From assembly GCA_035048815.1 (NCBI GenBank), contig JAUCBN010000022.1:17092501-17156500 (forward strand): a DNA stretch of 64,000 nucleotides, given 5' to 3'. A model generated the notes under the pieces. It saw only the letters and a program-made list of their open reading frames with translations, did not search any database and had not been told where the DNA came from. Source of the stretch: Abelmoschus esculentus (lineage: Eukaryota > Streptophyta > Magnoliopsida > Malvales > Malvaceae). Made by a program: the position numbers and the translations under genes. Below are positions 1-11,452 of this stretch, piece after piece (within the stretch, counting starts at the first letter, position 1; each line of letters opens with the position of its first letter).

Positions 1-1
1 A

Positions 2-196
2 GAACTAGATAGTTCGGAGGCGTATCGGATTATTCGTAAAGATTATATCGGGAAACTTATTCGAGTTCAACATATTCATCGAGATGGTAATAAAATTACG
101 AATGCTCTTGCTAAGAGAGCTAACATTGATAATTTCGAGCCTTCGATTTTTGTTGCACCACCAGAATCCTCCATCTCTTGCATGAGGATTACGTGA
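2..196 (+). pseudogene. RNase H-like domain fragment, C-terminal end
   Basis: An open frame enters from the left edge and ends in TGA at 194-196. It reads ELDSSEAYRIIRK, then VQHIHRDGNKITNALAKRA and NIDNFEP. This is the end of the plant RNase H-like (RVT_3) fold, with the SSEA segment, the H-I-x-R-x-x-N strand and the ALAKRA helix. Such domains occur downstream of reverse transcriptase in plant LINEs and in many decayed copies. The rest would lie left of the window. No start is visible, so a stand-alone host gene cannot be excluded. Confidence 0.6.
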
Positions 197-759
197 CAAG
201 TCCGACTGGCAGTTAGAGAAGGATTGGGAAGAAGCAGAGAAAACAAGGAAAAGAAATCTTGCATTGGGTGGAGACGATAATGATGAGGCAGCCGTAGCTC
301 AGAGTGATCCTCCAAACATCAGCTTCCAGCACGGTCCATCGATTTGCATCCACTGCATAAATTGGTGCAGTTAACCCGAATCCGAGTAGGCATGAATTTC
401 CCGGACCAAAAGTATTTGTCGAACTAATTCACAAGAAATGATGCACAAAATGATCAAATCACCAATCCCTCTTTTACTTTCATCCATTGATTACAATTAA
501 AAACCAGAGGCTAAATACAAAGATGAAAAGGAGAGGGAAAGAGGGGGACTGTGTTAGATTATATTGAAACTGATATACAACAAAGGCAACCAACTTGTTC
601 TTGATATCTTCATCAGTTTGAAGCCTCTTATTATACTTTTGCTCCAAGAAATGACTGGAAAAACAGATAAATTTCAAGCACAAAGTAAGTGAACTATCGA
701 TTTCGTGTACGAATATGTGTCTGACACGAGTAATTGCAGAAACTACGGACAAGGAATTT
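197..759. other. 3' flank of the PP1 gene
   Basis: The interval lies between the RNase H-like relic and the PP1 stop codon. On the minus strand it would hold the PP1 3' untranslated region and poly(A) site. Only short uninformative reading frames are present and I could not place a poly(A) signal with confidence. Confidence 0.4.
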
Positions 760-2166
760 TTAGTATACCCTGATTCTAGATGGAGGTGTAGGAGACTTGA
801 TTGAAGTCAATGTCCCGAACCCGAATTTCGGTTTCTTATCTGCAGGCTTTAATATTTGGAATGAACACATTAATGTCTCATCCACAGTCATCATGGCAGC
901 GGCATTGTCGAATTCTCCACAGTAATTTGGTGCTGAGAATATGGTTACAAGTTGCCTATTAGCAAAGAACTCATATCCGTCTTCGACGACCTGCAAGCAA
1001 GTGTATAGATTCGGTTTAACGAGATAAAAGAATCCGAGACTGTAACCATTTATACCAAATGAATCAATGCAGACTGCATATGAACCTGGTGAGCACGGCA
1101 AATTAAATCAAGGTCAAGCCTCTTGAGACAATCAATCACCCTAGAAGCACCAAATATATATGAAACTCCCCTGTCATTAGGACCCCAGCCTTGAATGTCT
1201 TTACTAGGATCAGACCATAGGAGATCACATAGTAAGCCGGATTCCGGAACATCCACGGGGCGCTTTAACTTTCTAATCTGGTCTAAATTGCTAAGGTCCG
1301 GTGACAGTCCGCCATGCATGCAAAATATCTTTTCTTCAATCAGGGCTGCAACAGGGAGGCAGTTGAAACAATCTGTGAACACTTTCCAGAGTCGGACATT
1401 GAATCTCCGTTTGCACTCGTCGTAGAAACCGTAGACACGGTTTACGGATGCACATTCGTGGTTGCCCCTGAGAAGGAAGAAGTTCTCGGGATATTTGATC
1501 TTGTATGCAAGGAGGAGGCAGATGGTTTCGAGACTTTGCTTTCCCCGGTCTACGTAATCCCCTAAGAACAAGTAATTGGCACGAGGAGGGAAGCCGCCAT
1601 TTTCGAACAGCCTCAGAAGATCCGAGTACTGGCCATGGATGTCTCCTGGTAATTCATGAAACACAGCCACCATTTTTAAGATGTAGATTCAGTACCATGT
1701 ATGATATGTAACCATAAACAAGAAAAACAAGAACTTAATTCACTTGGTTCATGCAGTAACATCAAGTTTCAAGATTTATGGACATAAACATCAGTCAGCA
1801 AATTCAACAAACAGGTCATAGGATGTCAAATTCAGAACATTTTCAGCAACAAAACATACAACAAGACACACCAAAAACAACTATTTTTCCAATTCAAACA
1901 CACAAACAGGAACCAAGTAACCAACCCACTTCAAAAAGAAGAAACCTTTTTAAACTGAAGAAGAAAAAACAGAATTAAAAAAAGAAGATACCACAGATTT
2001 TAATAGGTGCTTCAAGCTCCAACAGAACAGGCTGCATCAAGAAGATGCCTTTAGAAACAAGACAAAGCTGTCTGATTTCAAACTCAGAAAGCTGAACTTG
2101 CTTCCCTGGTCTCCCTCTAACTTCAAGCAACCTATTGATTATGCCATCAAGAACCCTTGTTTCCAT
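760..2166 (-). CDS. Serine/threonine protein phosphatase PP1 catalytic subunit (TOPP type)
   Basis: Predicted complement(join(760..990,1086..1645,1992..2166)), 321 aa. It is a metal-dependent Ser/Thr phosphatase that in plants acts in nucleus and cytosol with regulatory subunits. Exon 1 carries the N-terminal helices (METRVLDGIINRLLEVRG through LELEAPIKICG). Exon 2 carries the metal and catalytic motifs GDIHGQ, GDYVDRG and RGNHECAS, then HGGLSPDL and LLWSDP. Exon 3 starts VVEDGYEFF and holds SAPNYCGEFDN and the tail KKPKFGFG. Intron 1646-1991 is phase 1 and splits the GDIHGQ glycine. Intron 991-1085 is phase 0 after CRAHQ. Both have GT/AG ends. The start at 2166 matches the family N-terminus. 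An in-frame ATG at 2205 would add a leucine-rich extension encoded by a trinucleotide repeat, and I consider it unlikely. Length is normal, no lesion is seen, and the family's divergent C-terminal tail is as expected. Confidence 0.95.
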
Positions 2167-2172
2167 ACTCTC

Positions 2173-2196
2173 CAACAACAACAACAACAACAACAA
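2173..2196. repeat. (CAA)n microsatellite in the PP1 5' leader
   Basis: About eight CAA units on the plus strand (TTG on the coding strand), directly upstream of the predicted PP1 start. Read as coding from the upstream ATG it gives a run of leucines, which is why the downstream ATG is preferred. Confidence 0.9.
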
Positions 2197-5100
2197 GATT
2201 ATCAAAAGGCAAAGAGAAAGAACAAAGAAACAAAGAAGACTTCCATTTCACCACCTACAATGCTATGATCTTCTTTTGAAAGTGAAAGGGAATATTTTTT
2301 CTTTTTGAAGAATATAATGGTTGTTCTTGGTGCAGAAAAGAATGGTCGATCGTTGGTTCTTTGAATTAAAAAGCAGCCATAAGAATATATTCTTCAAGTT
2401 CTTTCCTTTTGAAAAGAAAAACCATGGAAAAGAAAAACCATGGATTTCAAAAACAAAAAGAAAAACCAGATAAAGCAAAAGAAGTGTACAAAGTAGGTGA
2501 AACAATGGACCCCTACGAAAAATAATGCAGCTCATGAAATTAAAGATGAGGGTGGGAGTCGTACCGGCTAATCCGGATTATTTCGAGTTATATATCTACC
2601 TTTAGTGAATGAGTCTTTTATCACAAAATTTAATGTATACAACGCTTGAAATTCGAAACTTACTTAAACGAATTAAACTGCTTAACATCGATGATGTTAG
2701 TATTTTAAGTTTTTGTAATACAAAATTTCAAGTTTAAATAGGAATATTTTTTTTATTATTATGATAAAAAAACTATAAATGTATAGGATTTTACGATTTT
2801 TTTCACATGCATTATGCATATATCTACATATTTAATTACTTATATGTTATATATATTTATTTCATATAATAAAAGATAATTAAAATATTTTATATTTTGA
2901 AAATATATTTTTATATCAATATATTATTTAGGTATAAAGTTCAATGGATTAATTTACAATGAAAGCGAGATTTATAATTAATACAAAATATAATTTAATA
3001 TTTATTGGATTTTATATATTAATTTTTTTAGGTTTAATAATAGTAATAATTTTTTTCTTAGGTTAAGTTAAAATACCAACAACCAGTTGGTTAAATGAAA
3101 TGAGACACTAAATTCATTAAGTAATGTTAAATATTTGAGTCCTAACACTGTAAATAAAGAAAATTATGTTGAGATTATCTTCCCATAACGCGTCTTTGTA
3201 AAACAAAATCTAAATTATAATCGGTTAATAAATAAAAAATTAATAATTAAAAATAATATTTTAAATTTAAACGAATATAAACCGTAATCTTATCATATTT
3301 TATTGGATATATATTCAATTCAAAAAAAAAACTTATTATGTTCAAATAAGAAGGATAAATTTAAAGTGTTTGAATCCTGAATTTTCCGGATTTTATCAAG
3401 GCATTCATCAGAGTGAGTCTAATGATTAATCCTCCGCATTCTGTTATTTCATATGAAGTTCGATAACAAATTTTAAAACTGCTTCTTTTTATAAAACGAA
3501 CATCAAACACTCGACCACTAAAATTGAATTGATTGTGTTTTCTGTTGTTCTAATAATTATTTAAATTGCATTATGATTTTACTGATTATAATGTATCATA
3601 TTAAACTATATTTAATTAATTGAACTATCTTTTATCAATTAAATCAATAAATGAATCGAACCGATCGAATACACATCCCAGTTGGACAATGAGCATTTAA
3701 AACTTTGGCAAGTAGAAAAGCTTGATAGTTGAAGCTGAGTGAGGATTCCAATAGAAATATGAGGCAGTGAAGCTGCCCACATGGTTAATGTTTTTATTTA
3801 TTTTAAAATTTTAAAATAGACACCTTTTGTAAACGACTTGTTTCCAAGTCAATGGGTGCATAATCTTGACCTAATTAAGACACCTTTTGTAAGAATTGTG
3901 GTCCACAATTGTTCAACTCAACATTCATTAAGAATCTAATTACACTAAACCCAATGAATGTCCCACTGAAAAATTGATGATATTCATCTAAAAAGGTACG
4001 AGTTCGATTTGTTTTGGTGTATACACATTGTAAAAGGATTAAGAATATATATAAATAGACACGAATTATTTTGTCTCAGTAACTAAAGGAACGGTTATTG
4101 TTCCTGAAGCTCATGGGTTTTTGCACCTGTAATACAACACAATAATTGAGCGATCAATAGCCAATGGTTGAGAGTATACTTTTTTTATTGCTCTTCTGGT
4201 TTTAGAGTCTAACCTTGACGACCCGCGTAGCACACCTAACTTTGGTTTAATCACCTTGTAATCAATTTAAATGACTAAAAAATATATAAACAGATACTAC
4301 CGTTTAATCACCTTTACACTATTAAAAAATCTAATTACACTACTTCATTTGGTTTTAGCATAATCTAATTTTACCGACAACGAAATGATCTAAAAAGAAG
4401 AGACGTTAAATTTTTTAAATAAAATTAAAAGTTTAAATTACGATATTATAAATAAAAAGAATTAAATTAAAAAAATCGTCTTAATGGTATGCGTCTGCAA
4501 AACCCGTTATCAATTCCATCTAAAAATAATTTTTGAGTGAAAAAATTAAATACAAATAAAATTTTAAAGTAAAAAATATTGATTTCAGAAGTGACAGTCA
4601 TACAATTAGCAGCTGTAAAATGTCTACGAGAGAGAGGAGTCGGTTAGTGTTGTAGCATAGGAGTTTTTTTTTTTTTAACATGATCTTATCTATGGGTTTG
4701 CAAGGGAAATTTTTCTCTTGCGATTTGGTTATGTGAAAAGCGGAGTTGGTTTAAAGGAGTAGAAATCTTATGTCTCTTAATTGTGTCTCTTTCTGCGTCT
4801 CGTTAATTTTTTTTAAAATTTAAATTTTAAACTTTAATCTTAATTTTTTAAATCTTAAACCTAAATACGTCATACTCCTAATTTCCTAGACATTAACCAC
4901 AACACCGAACCTTAAATCCGAAACCCTAAACCAACTAGTTTAAAATGAGACATCAATGAAAGCATGACTAGGGGACAACCGATTTGCACCCGGCTTAATG
5001 ATGTCGTAGTGGTAGAAGTTTTTGTGTCATGTACTTGAGAGTTGAGCAAAAATGTGTCATTTGTGTGGCATGTTTGGTTAATGTTTTGTTGGAGTTTTTT

Positions 5101-5805
5101 TTTATCAAGGTTGTCTGGATGAAAGTGGAGTGCTAATCTTGGAATCAAATGCTAAACTTGTTTTAAACTGGATTAAGGCCCTGACAACCTTGGAGGTGTT
5201 GGGATTTTTTTTACTCAGAGATCAACCGTGCCTTAAGAGGATTGGTAAGATACATTTGTGCTATGTGCCTCAATCGTGCATTAAACTAACCTACCGTTTG
5301 ACTAAAGATGGCAAAAACTGGAAAAATATATTTGAAGTTTGGTGGTGAAAATCCGAAGGGCTAGTAAGTGCAAATCTGTCGTGTGCTTCAACAATGGTGA
5401 CAAAAGATTAGTTGTTTTTTCAATTCAGATTGTTTTTAGCTTTGAAGAGTAGAACATGTAACGATCCGGATTTGTTGAAAGTCTAAAAGTCGGGTTAAAC
5501 CATATGAGCCTTGTGTTTGAGCTTTACAAATCATTATGGAGTTGGACTTAGAGAAGATAGAGAGGCTATCATGTTAATTGACCAAAGGATGATGATATGG
5601 GGGAGAGAAGAAGAATTTACTCCTGCAATTTGATTCCCCCATTTGTGAAATCATCCTCTCTTTCCCTCTTTTTCATTTTTGTTTAAAATTAAAGGTGACG
5701 ACTTTGAGCATTAAAAATGAAAATCTCGTTAGGATGATGAATGGAAAGTTGCACAACTTGAAAGGATTTTCATTTTGAGGTAAGAATGAGTTTAAGTGGT
5801 GGAAT
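2197..5805. other. AT-rich gene-poor DNA upstream of PP1
   Basis: The first 300 bases should hold the PP1 leader and promoter. I could not fix a TATA box. Beyond about 2550 the sequence is AT-rich, without long open frames or clear element ends. One weak protein resemblance near 5130 is listed separately. Confidence 0.5.
5130..5348 (+). pseudogene. Possible RNase H-like fragment
   Basis: The 72-residue frame contains LILESNAKLVLNWIKALTT, which resembles the E-S-D-x-K-L-V-x-x-W-I segment of plant RNase H-like (RVT_3) domains. The expected Asp after ESD is Asn here. Nothing flanking it in frame supports a complete domain. It may be a LINE relic or chance resemblance. Confidence 0.25.
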
Positions 5806-6377
5806 TAGGGGTGTAAATGAGCCGAATCGAGCTCAAGTAGTGCTAAGCTCGGTTCGGCTCGTTAAGGTTTCGAGTCGAGTTCGAGCATGAGTAATTTTAA
5901 ACGAGCTTGAAAAATTTGAGCTCGGCTCGACTCGTTAAGAACTCGAGTAGAGTTCGAGTTTTTCTTGAGCCTAATCGAGCCAAATATTGATCGGTCTTTG
6001 ATTGTATTAGACTCGAGTAACTCTTATCTCTCAAGTCTCATTTAAAGTCTAATACAGACAAAAACTTTGATACACAATGTTGTGTAAACTCAGGCTTGTT
6101 AATTTTAGATTTTCGTATGTTATTTTAGGGTTTAAAACTTATTTTTAGGGTTTAAGTTTAGAAATTTAGATTTTAAATTATAAAAAAATAGTATATTTAT
6201 ATTTTCGAGTAGCTCATGAGTTTTTCGAGTCAGATATCATGTAGCTCGATGCGGCTCGTTAAGAAATTGAGTCGAGTTCGAATTCGAGCTGAGTCTAATC
6301 GAGTTGAGTTTTAATCGAGCTTTGGCTGAGTCGAACTCGAGTAGCTCGCGATCTGTCGCGTCTCATTTACAACCCTA
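5806..6377. mobile_element. hAT-type non-autonomous element (MITE)
   Basis: 572 bp with terminal inverted repeats. The left end reads TAGGGGTGTAAATGAGCC. The right end read in reverse is TAGGGTTGTAAATGAGAC. It is flanked by GGTGGAAT (5798-5805) and GGTGAAAT (6378-6385), an 8-bp duplication with one mismatch. An 8-bp duplication and TAGGG-type ends are hallmarks of the hAT superfamily. The interior repeats GAGCTCG/GGCTCG/TCGAGTT words and has no coding capacity for a transposase. Confidence 0.85.
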
Positions 6378-7203
6378 GGTGAAATGAAAGGTTTTGGTAC
6401 ATGGGGTTGAAAAAGAAGAACGAATTTAGGTTTGGAAAGCTCAAATCCTAGTGTTTTAATCTGAATTAGGCTTCTTTTACATTTATTAATGTTGTAGTAA
6501 ATCTTGCAACCCTCGTTGATAGTAAGAGACTTGAGAAAATCATCAAACAAGTAAAAGAACAAGAAGGATAAGGCTTGAAAAAGGGATTAAGGTTTTGGTT
6601 GCTTCTAAATTAATGTAAGTACTCTTTTAACCTCCTATGTATTTATGGAACTCATAATAATAGTGTTATAGCATGCTTAAGTATGTTTGAGTTTAGTTCA
6701 GTAGCTTGAAAATGATAATAATGATTCACATTTGGGAAATCAGAATATGTTAAAAGTGATAGCAAACTATTATAAGCATCTTAAATGTCATTTATGATCA
6801 CTTTGAGGGATTTTGAGAAGTGTTAGGTAAGGTTAGAGGTGTTCGTCGAGCTCTAGATCTAAAAATCAAGGCTCATGTACCAGAACGAGGGTACCAACAT
6901 CGGTACTCATGAGAGAAAAAAATGGATAAATTCAGGGTGAGTGTACTGATACGACTTCCCATATATCCATACTCTTGCATTTTAAGGAATTCTAGAATCG
7001 TTTAAGTGTATCATTATGCGGGGGTATACTGGTACCACTATTCCATTGAAGTTGCATATCGCTAAGAATGGTCTTCGTACTGGTATCGTACTGGTACCCT
7101 AATACCGGTACATTATGAAAGTGTATCGGTACGAGGTTGATGTAAATTCTTTTGAATGTGTTTGGGGTATTGATATTTACTAGAGGGGTACCAATACTAG
7201 TTA
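6378..7203. other. Non-coding DNA with a GGTAC-rich tract
   Basis: No gene is seen. From about 6880 to 7200 the words GGTAC, GGTACC and GGTATC recur many times at irregular spacing. The tract abuts the gypsy LTR end at 7204 and could be its leader region. Confidence 0.5.
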
Positions 7204-9380
7204 TGTAACCCCCTAGACTGGCCTATGCGGAAAGCCCGATTTAAAGAAGTTACATTTTCTAAATAAACATAATCAAGATAACCTTTACTGATAAAAGTTT
7301 AAACATAATTATCGTCTAAAATAAAATACATCATAATATCATTATCCACAAAATAATGTATATTTAAAACATTAGTAATATAATATAGGCACAAATCACC
7401 CGAATACAAACTGGAAGATTTAAACATTACATCAAAATAAATAACCAAAAAATATGTAGATCCTCCAAGTGTTCAAGTCCGGATTGCCTATCTACAGATA
7501 TCTGAGTGGAAAAAGATACAGGTATAAGCTTTGGATCCCAGTGTGTTCTAGCAATACATAATAAAAACACAGACATATCCATACAAACAGTAGTGTCAGA
7601 AAAATAGGTAATGCATATGTATGACATGCTACCCTCTAACCGAACTCCTGAATACAGTTTCTTGAAATTACTCCAACCGAAGTATGGGAACCGGTAGCAA
7701 ACAAAATTACCACCCTAAGGTGTTACCTTAGGATACAGGTGGAATTACTCCAACCGAAGTATGAGAACCGATAACAGACAAAATTACTCTAGTTGTAGCT
7801 AAGAATCATAAATAGGCAGAATTACTAATTGGATCAGGGTTGAATCTCAAGTACTTCAAAACATAATCCCAAATACCCTAATGAAACAGTCATTCAGAAG
7901 TAACAAGAATAATAACAGGAATATCATGAAATGATCAGGCTATCATGTATTTATATCGAATCAAAAAGTCATACACTGTATATCAGACATATATCAAAAC
8001 TCCTTATAAACATTCTTAAAGTCCAAAATGCAACATATATATAATTCCATAAAAATATTCATGTACACATGATGTGTTTATTTAAACAAGAAAAACAATG
8101 ATATCGCATACAAGGAACACACCTCAAAAAAGTAGAATCAAACATGCGATCTACTTGGCATTCTAGCCATGCTTTTCTACAGTACTGGACCTTAATATAC
8201 AAAATAATTTTAGATTTAATTTGGGAATTTTAATACTAAATTTATTCAATGATACAGATACATACGAGTCACGATCGAATCACACGTTCAGTCGAAACGG
8301 AAGGAGTTGGGTTGGGCCGATAAACAATCGGGAGGACTATGATATCCTACAATCAAATAAATATCCAGATTAGTCTTTTATTTAAAACACTAAACTTAAA
8401 TTTAACTTAGAATAAAGTTTGACTCAAAATTTTAAAGTTTGATTTGGAGGCCTTCAGGTTTGAATTTTGCGAAATGGACTTCACAGATAGACTCAGGACC
8501 CGAAAAACATAAAATATGAGATTTTAAAAATTTTGACTTTTTGGTCAAAGCCAACATTGACTTCATGTTGATGTTAGTAGCCAGGTCAATATTGACGTCA
8601 TCAGTCAAATTCAACAATGATGTCATGATGATGTCACTGATCAACGGGTCAAGTCATGTCAATAGGTCAGATTAGGTCAATAGGCTAACTCGGTTCGGTC
8701 CGATTCGACTCGGGTTAGACCGGTTTGGTTTGACTTAGGTTGGGACAGTTCAAGATTTGTTTGTATTGGGTTTGGACATATCGGCTCTAGGACACCGTGT
8801 ATGGTTGTCGAAAATAGCTCTAGGCAGCGCGTGGAAGCTACGCGTGGCCCAAAACGGTAAAAAAATGCTCCTACAAATGCAGAATTTTTCTGGTTCCAAC
8901 CAAAAACCCATTATGATCTTCATAATACCTAGAAACAACTAGAAAAGTTTTATTTTAGCTTACCCACATACCTAACTATCCTTCGCTCCGACGAAGGTCT
9001 TGCCAACGATGAACGGGAAGGGGTTTTAGTCACCTACCAACGGTAAGCAAAAGAGGACTGATGATGTGCCTAAACAGTGTCGATGACGGCCTGAATTTTC
9101 TCATCTTCGATTAACTGTGATCGCAATGGTGGACGAAGACAAGATAATAGGGCTTTTTCTCAGGGGAACACGACGGCTGAGACGGTGTTGGAGGTGACAA
9201 CCATGAACGGACGAAAACACCGTTCAACTTGAAGGCCGAAAGGAAAGCAACGAAGGTTGAATATGGGGGTTCAAAAGATGTGGGGCTCTTGGGTTCCAAA
9301 AGGGATAAGTTATCCTTTTGGAAGGGTAGGTAGCATATTAATCGGGTTATTATTATTTTATTCAGGACCAAAATCAAGAT
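7204..9380 (-). mobile_element. Gypsy-type LTR, inverted (solo or fragment)
   Basis: On the minus strand the block ends GGGGGTTACA at 7204, a typical gypsy LTR end. Its centre (about 8440-8680) is collinear with the plus-strand LTR near 63000-63250. Both have a run of TTGACATCA/TGACGTCA words followed by a stretch like TTTTTCG...CCTGAGT...AAGTCC. Two near-identical segments with ATTACTCCAACCGAAGTATG occur at about 7668 and 7744. The 5' boundary near 9380 is approximate and I did not find the matching TGTAACACCC start. No coding region is present. Confidence 0.5.
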
Positions 9381-9798
9381 AGAGTTAAAAAAAAATAGTG
9401 AAACTTATAACACTAAGAGCTTACTAGTTTAAATGGTTGAGTATATTGTTGTGCAACATGTTAGGAGCATACCGATGCTCCATATAGGTTTATCGGTATT
9501 TATAGGTCAATCTGCCCAATCTTTTGCACCTGATTAAAGAGGAAAACAAAATTAACAATGGATGCTACTACAGTGTTTTGAACCTTCAACATAAGGAACC
9601 ACTACCCAAGGACAAAACCACTGCACCAAGCTAATCTACTTAAAATGTAGCCCTTCAACCTATATATATGACATACATTTTATTTGAATATACAAATTCG
9701 AATATTTATGATTTTTATTTAAATATATATTATACAAATATTTTTATTCGTATATTTACTATTTGAATATTTTATTTGAATATACAAATTTTTTTATT
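9381..9798. other. AT-rich flank left of the Athila-like composite
   Basis: Non-coding. Positions 9660-9798 are a run of TATTTGAATA/ATTCGAATA words, possibly self-complementary. No element end recognised. Confidence 0.4.
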
Positions 9799-10588
9799 CG
9801 AAATCAAGTGTTCATACAAAAACCCTAAACTCCTACATAGTTCCCTAAGGTTTAGGTTAGTTTGTGGAGTAGTTATGAAAGAAAGTTTGTAATTTGTTTA
9901 GTTCTTATTAATGCAAATTCAGAATTCAGAGTTTATTCTCTCTTGGTATTTACTCTTCTCGTATATGAGCTCGAAAGATAAGTATGTGAGAAAAACTCAT
10001 TTGCCTAGCATCGGGAGATATAGGTTCACAAAACGAGAGAATACGGTATTTGCTCATGGGCAATGACTAATTCGTCAAGGATTTCAGCGACTAATAGGAC
10101 ACATGTGTTTGGTTGTTGTTTATCCTTGATTCACACCGGGAGGTATGATCAAGATGTGGGTTTTAACAGTTCTCTTCACTTAGGGATAAGGAAGAAGACA
10201 TACAAGGATGCTCTGTCGAACTATGAGTTGTTGAATTGTCGACAAGGCATAACCCCGCCTAGGCAGCTGCGGTGACCCTTAGTGCGACCCGCCGAGGCGG
10301 CAGTTCAACCCTATTGCATTATAAGAACGAGACAATTACATTCTGATTTCACAATACGAAGCAATCTAACCTTCCCCACTTTTTCATCCTTGATTTTTTG
10401 ATCACTTATCTTTATTGCTTTAATTAGTTTTATCTTAGTTATAATTCACCCTTTAATTTATTTATGTCTTTAGTTTTCATAGTACAGTCATAAGAAGTAG
10501 TGAAGTCGACACAGTCCCTGTGGGATCGATATCTTAAATATTACAATCTGACAAAGGTGGAATTAACAGGACTCCATAGCCTCCATCA
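9799..10588 (+). repeat. LTR a, lacking U3
   Basis: Matches the downstream part of the other LTRs from the AAATCAAGTGTTCAT segment to the terminal CCATCA, which sits two bases before the primer-binding site. The U3 part and TATA box are absent. By internal wording (ACTCTTCTCGTATATGAGC, and the GACCCGCCGAGG segment) it is closest to LTR d, not to LTR b. Confidence 0.75.
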
Positions 10589-10592
10589 GATT

Positions 10593-10610
10593 TGGCGCCG
10601 TTGCCGGGGA
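10593..10610 (+). other. Primer-binding site, tRNA-Asp type
   Basis: TGGCGCCGTTGCCGGGGA lies just inside LTR a. It is the primer-binding site typical of Athila-type gypsy elements, complementary to the 3' end of plant tRNA-Asp (from family knowledge, not searched here). Confidence 0.8.
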
Positions 10611-10708
10611 CTGATGCTCAATTTTACTACCAATTATTTCTTCAGCTTTCTAATTATTTTAGTTTATCTTATTTAGTTTTAGTTTAACTTCCAAGGGTTG
10701 TTTTTTGT

Positions 10709-11452
10709 ATGACCAGGTCCAACCCTACCAATGATCAATACCCTTAAGATCCAGAAATCAAAAAAACAACAAGATATCTGAAACGAAGGGCACGCCAAAG
10801 AATGAACGTAGTTGATCCAGTAGAAAACTGTGATGCTTTCGCAGTAGTTGATCCAGTAAATATTCCAAGATAAGAACGCGCTCGAACTGTTCGAGATTAT
10901 TTAGAGGAATATTTAGATGAGTTAACACCTGCTGTTGTGATACCTAACACAGAGGCAGAGCACTTCGAACTAAAACCGATCATGTTCAACATGATCAACA
11001 CTCTATGCCAGTTTGAGGGTTCGACCAATGAAGATGCTCGGTAGCATGTTAAATCCTTTTTGGAAATTTTTAATTCGTTTAAGGTGTCGGGAGTCTCAGT
11101 CAACATCCTTAAGATGAAATTGTTCCCTTATTCACTAAGGGATAGGGAAAAATCTTGGTTCAACAACTTTTATCCGTGATCGTTGAATTCATGGACAGAA
11201 CTATGCCGAAGCTTTCTTGCCAGATTCAGTTACACCAATATGACTGATAAACTCAGAAACGACATAACATCCTTTAGGTAAGACAAAGAAGAATCAATGT
11301 GTGAGGCTTGAGAAAGATACAGAGAACTATACAGAAAATGCCCCATGCATGGTCTGCCTAAGTGGACCCAAGTATCCATCTTCTAAAATGTAGTTAACAC
11401 CCATACAAGGATGATGCTTGATGCTTCCGCCAATGGCGATATCTTAGACCGC
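10709..11452 (+). pseudogene. Athila-like gag, interrupted by stops
   Basis: One uninterrupted register from ATG 10709 reads as a retrotransposon gag. Recognisable pieces are FELKPIMFNMINTLCQF, LFPYSLRDREKSWF, SWTELCRSFLARF and MHGLPKWTQV, spread in the usual order. It carries seven in-frame stops and no frameshift. Most stops sit where the family has Gln, Arg or Trp, so they look like C-to-T or G-to-A transitions. Gag forms the particle that packages element RNA. This copy cannot make it. The frame runs straight into LTR b at 11453, so everything 3' of the gag core has been lost. Confidence 0.8.

Noticed and set aside
1195..1711. Plus-strand open frames across the PP1 locus
   Set aside because: They are antisense shadows of the PP1 exons; the minus-strand frame carries all phosphatase motifs and splice sites.
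9111..9377. 88-codon minus-strand frame with a Pro-rich stretch
   Set aside because: It falls in the inverted gypsy LTR; no domain or start context supports a gene.
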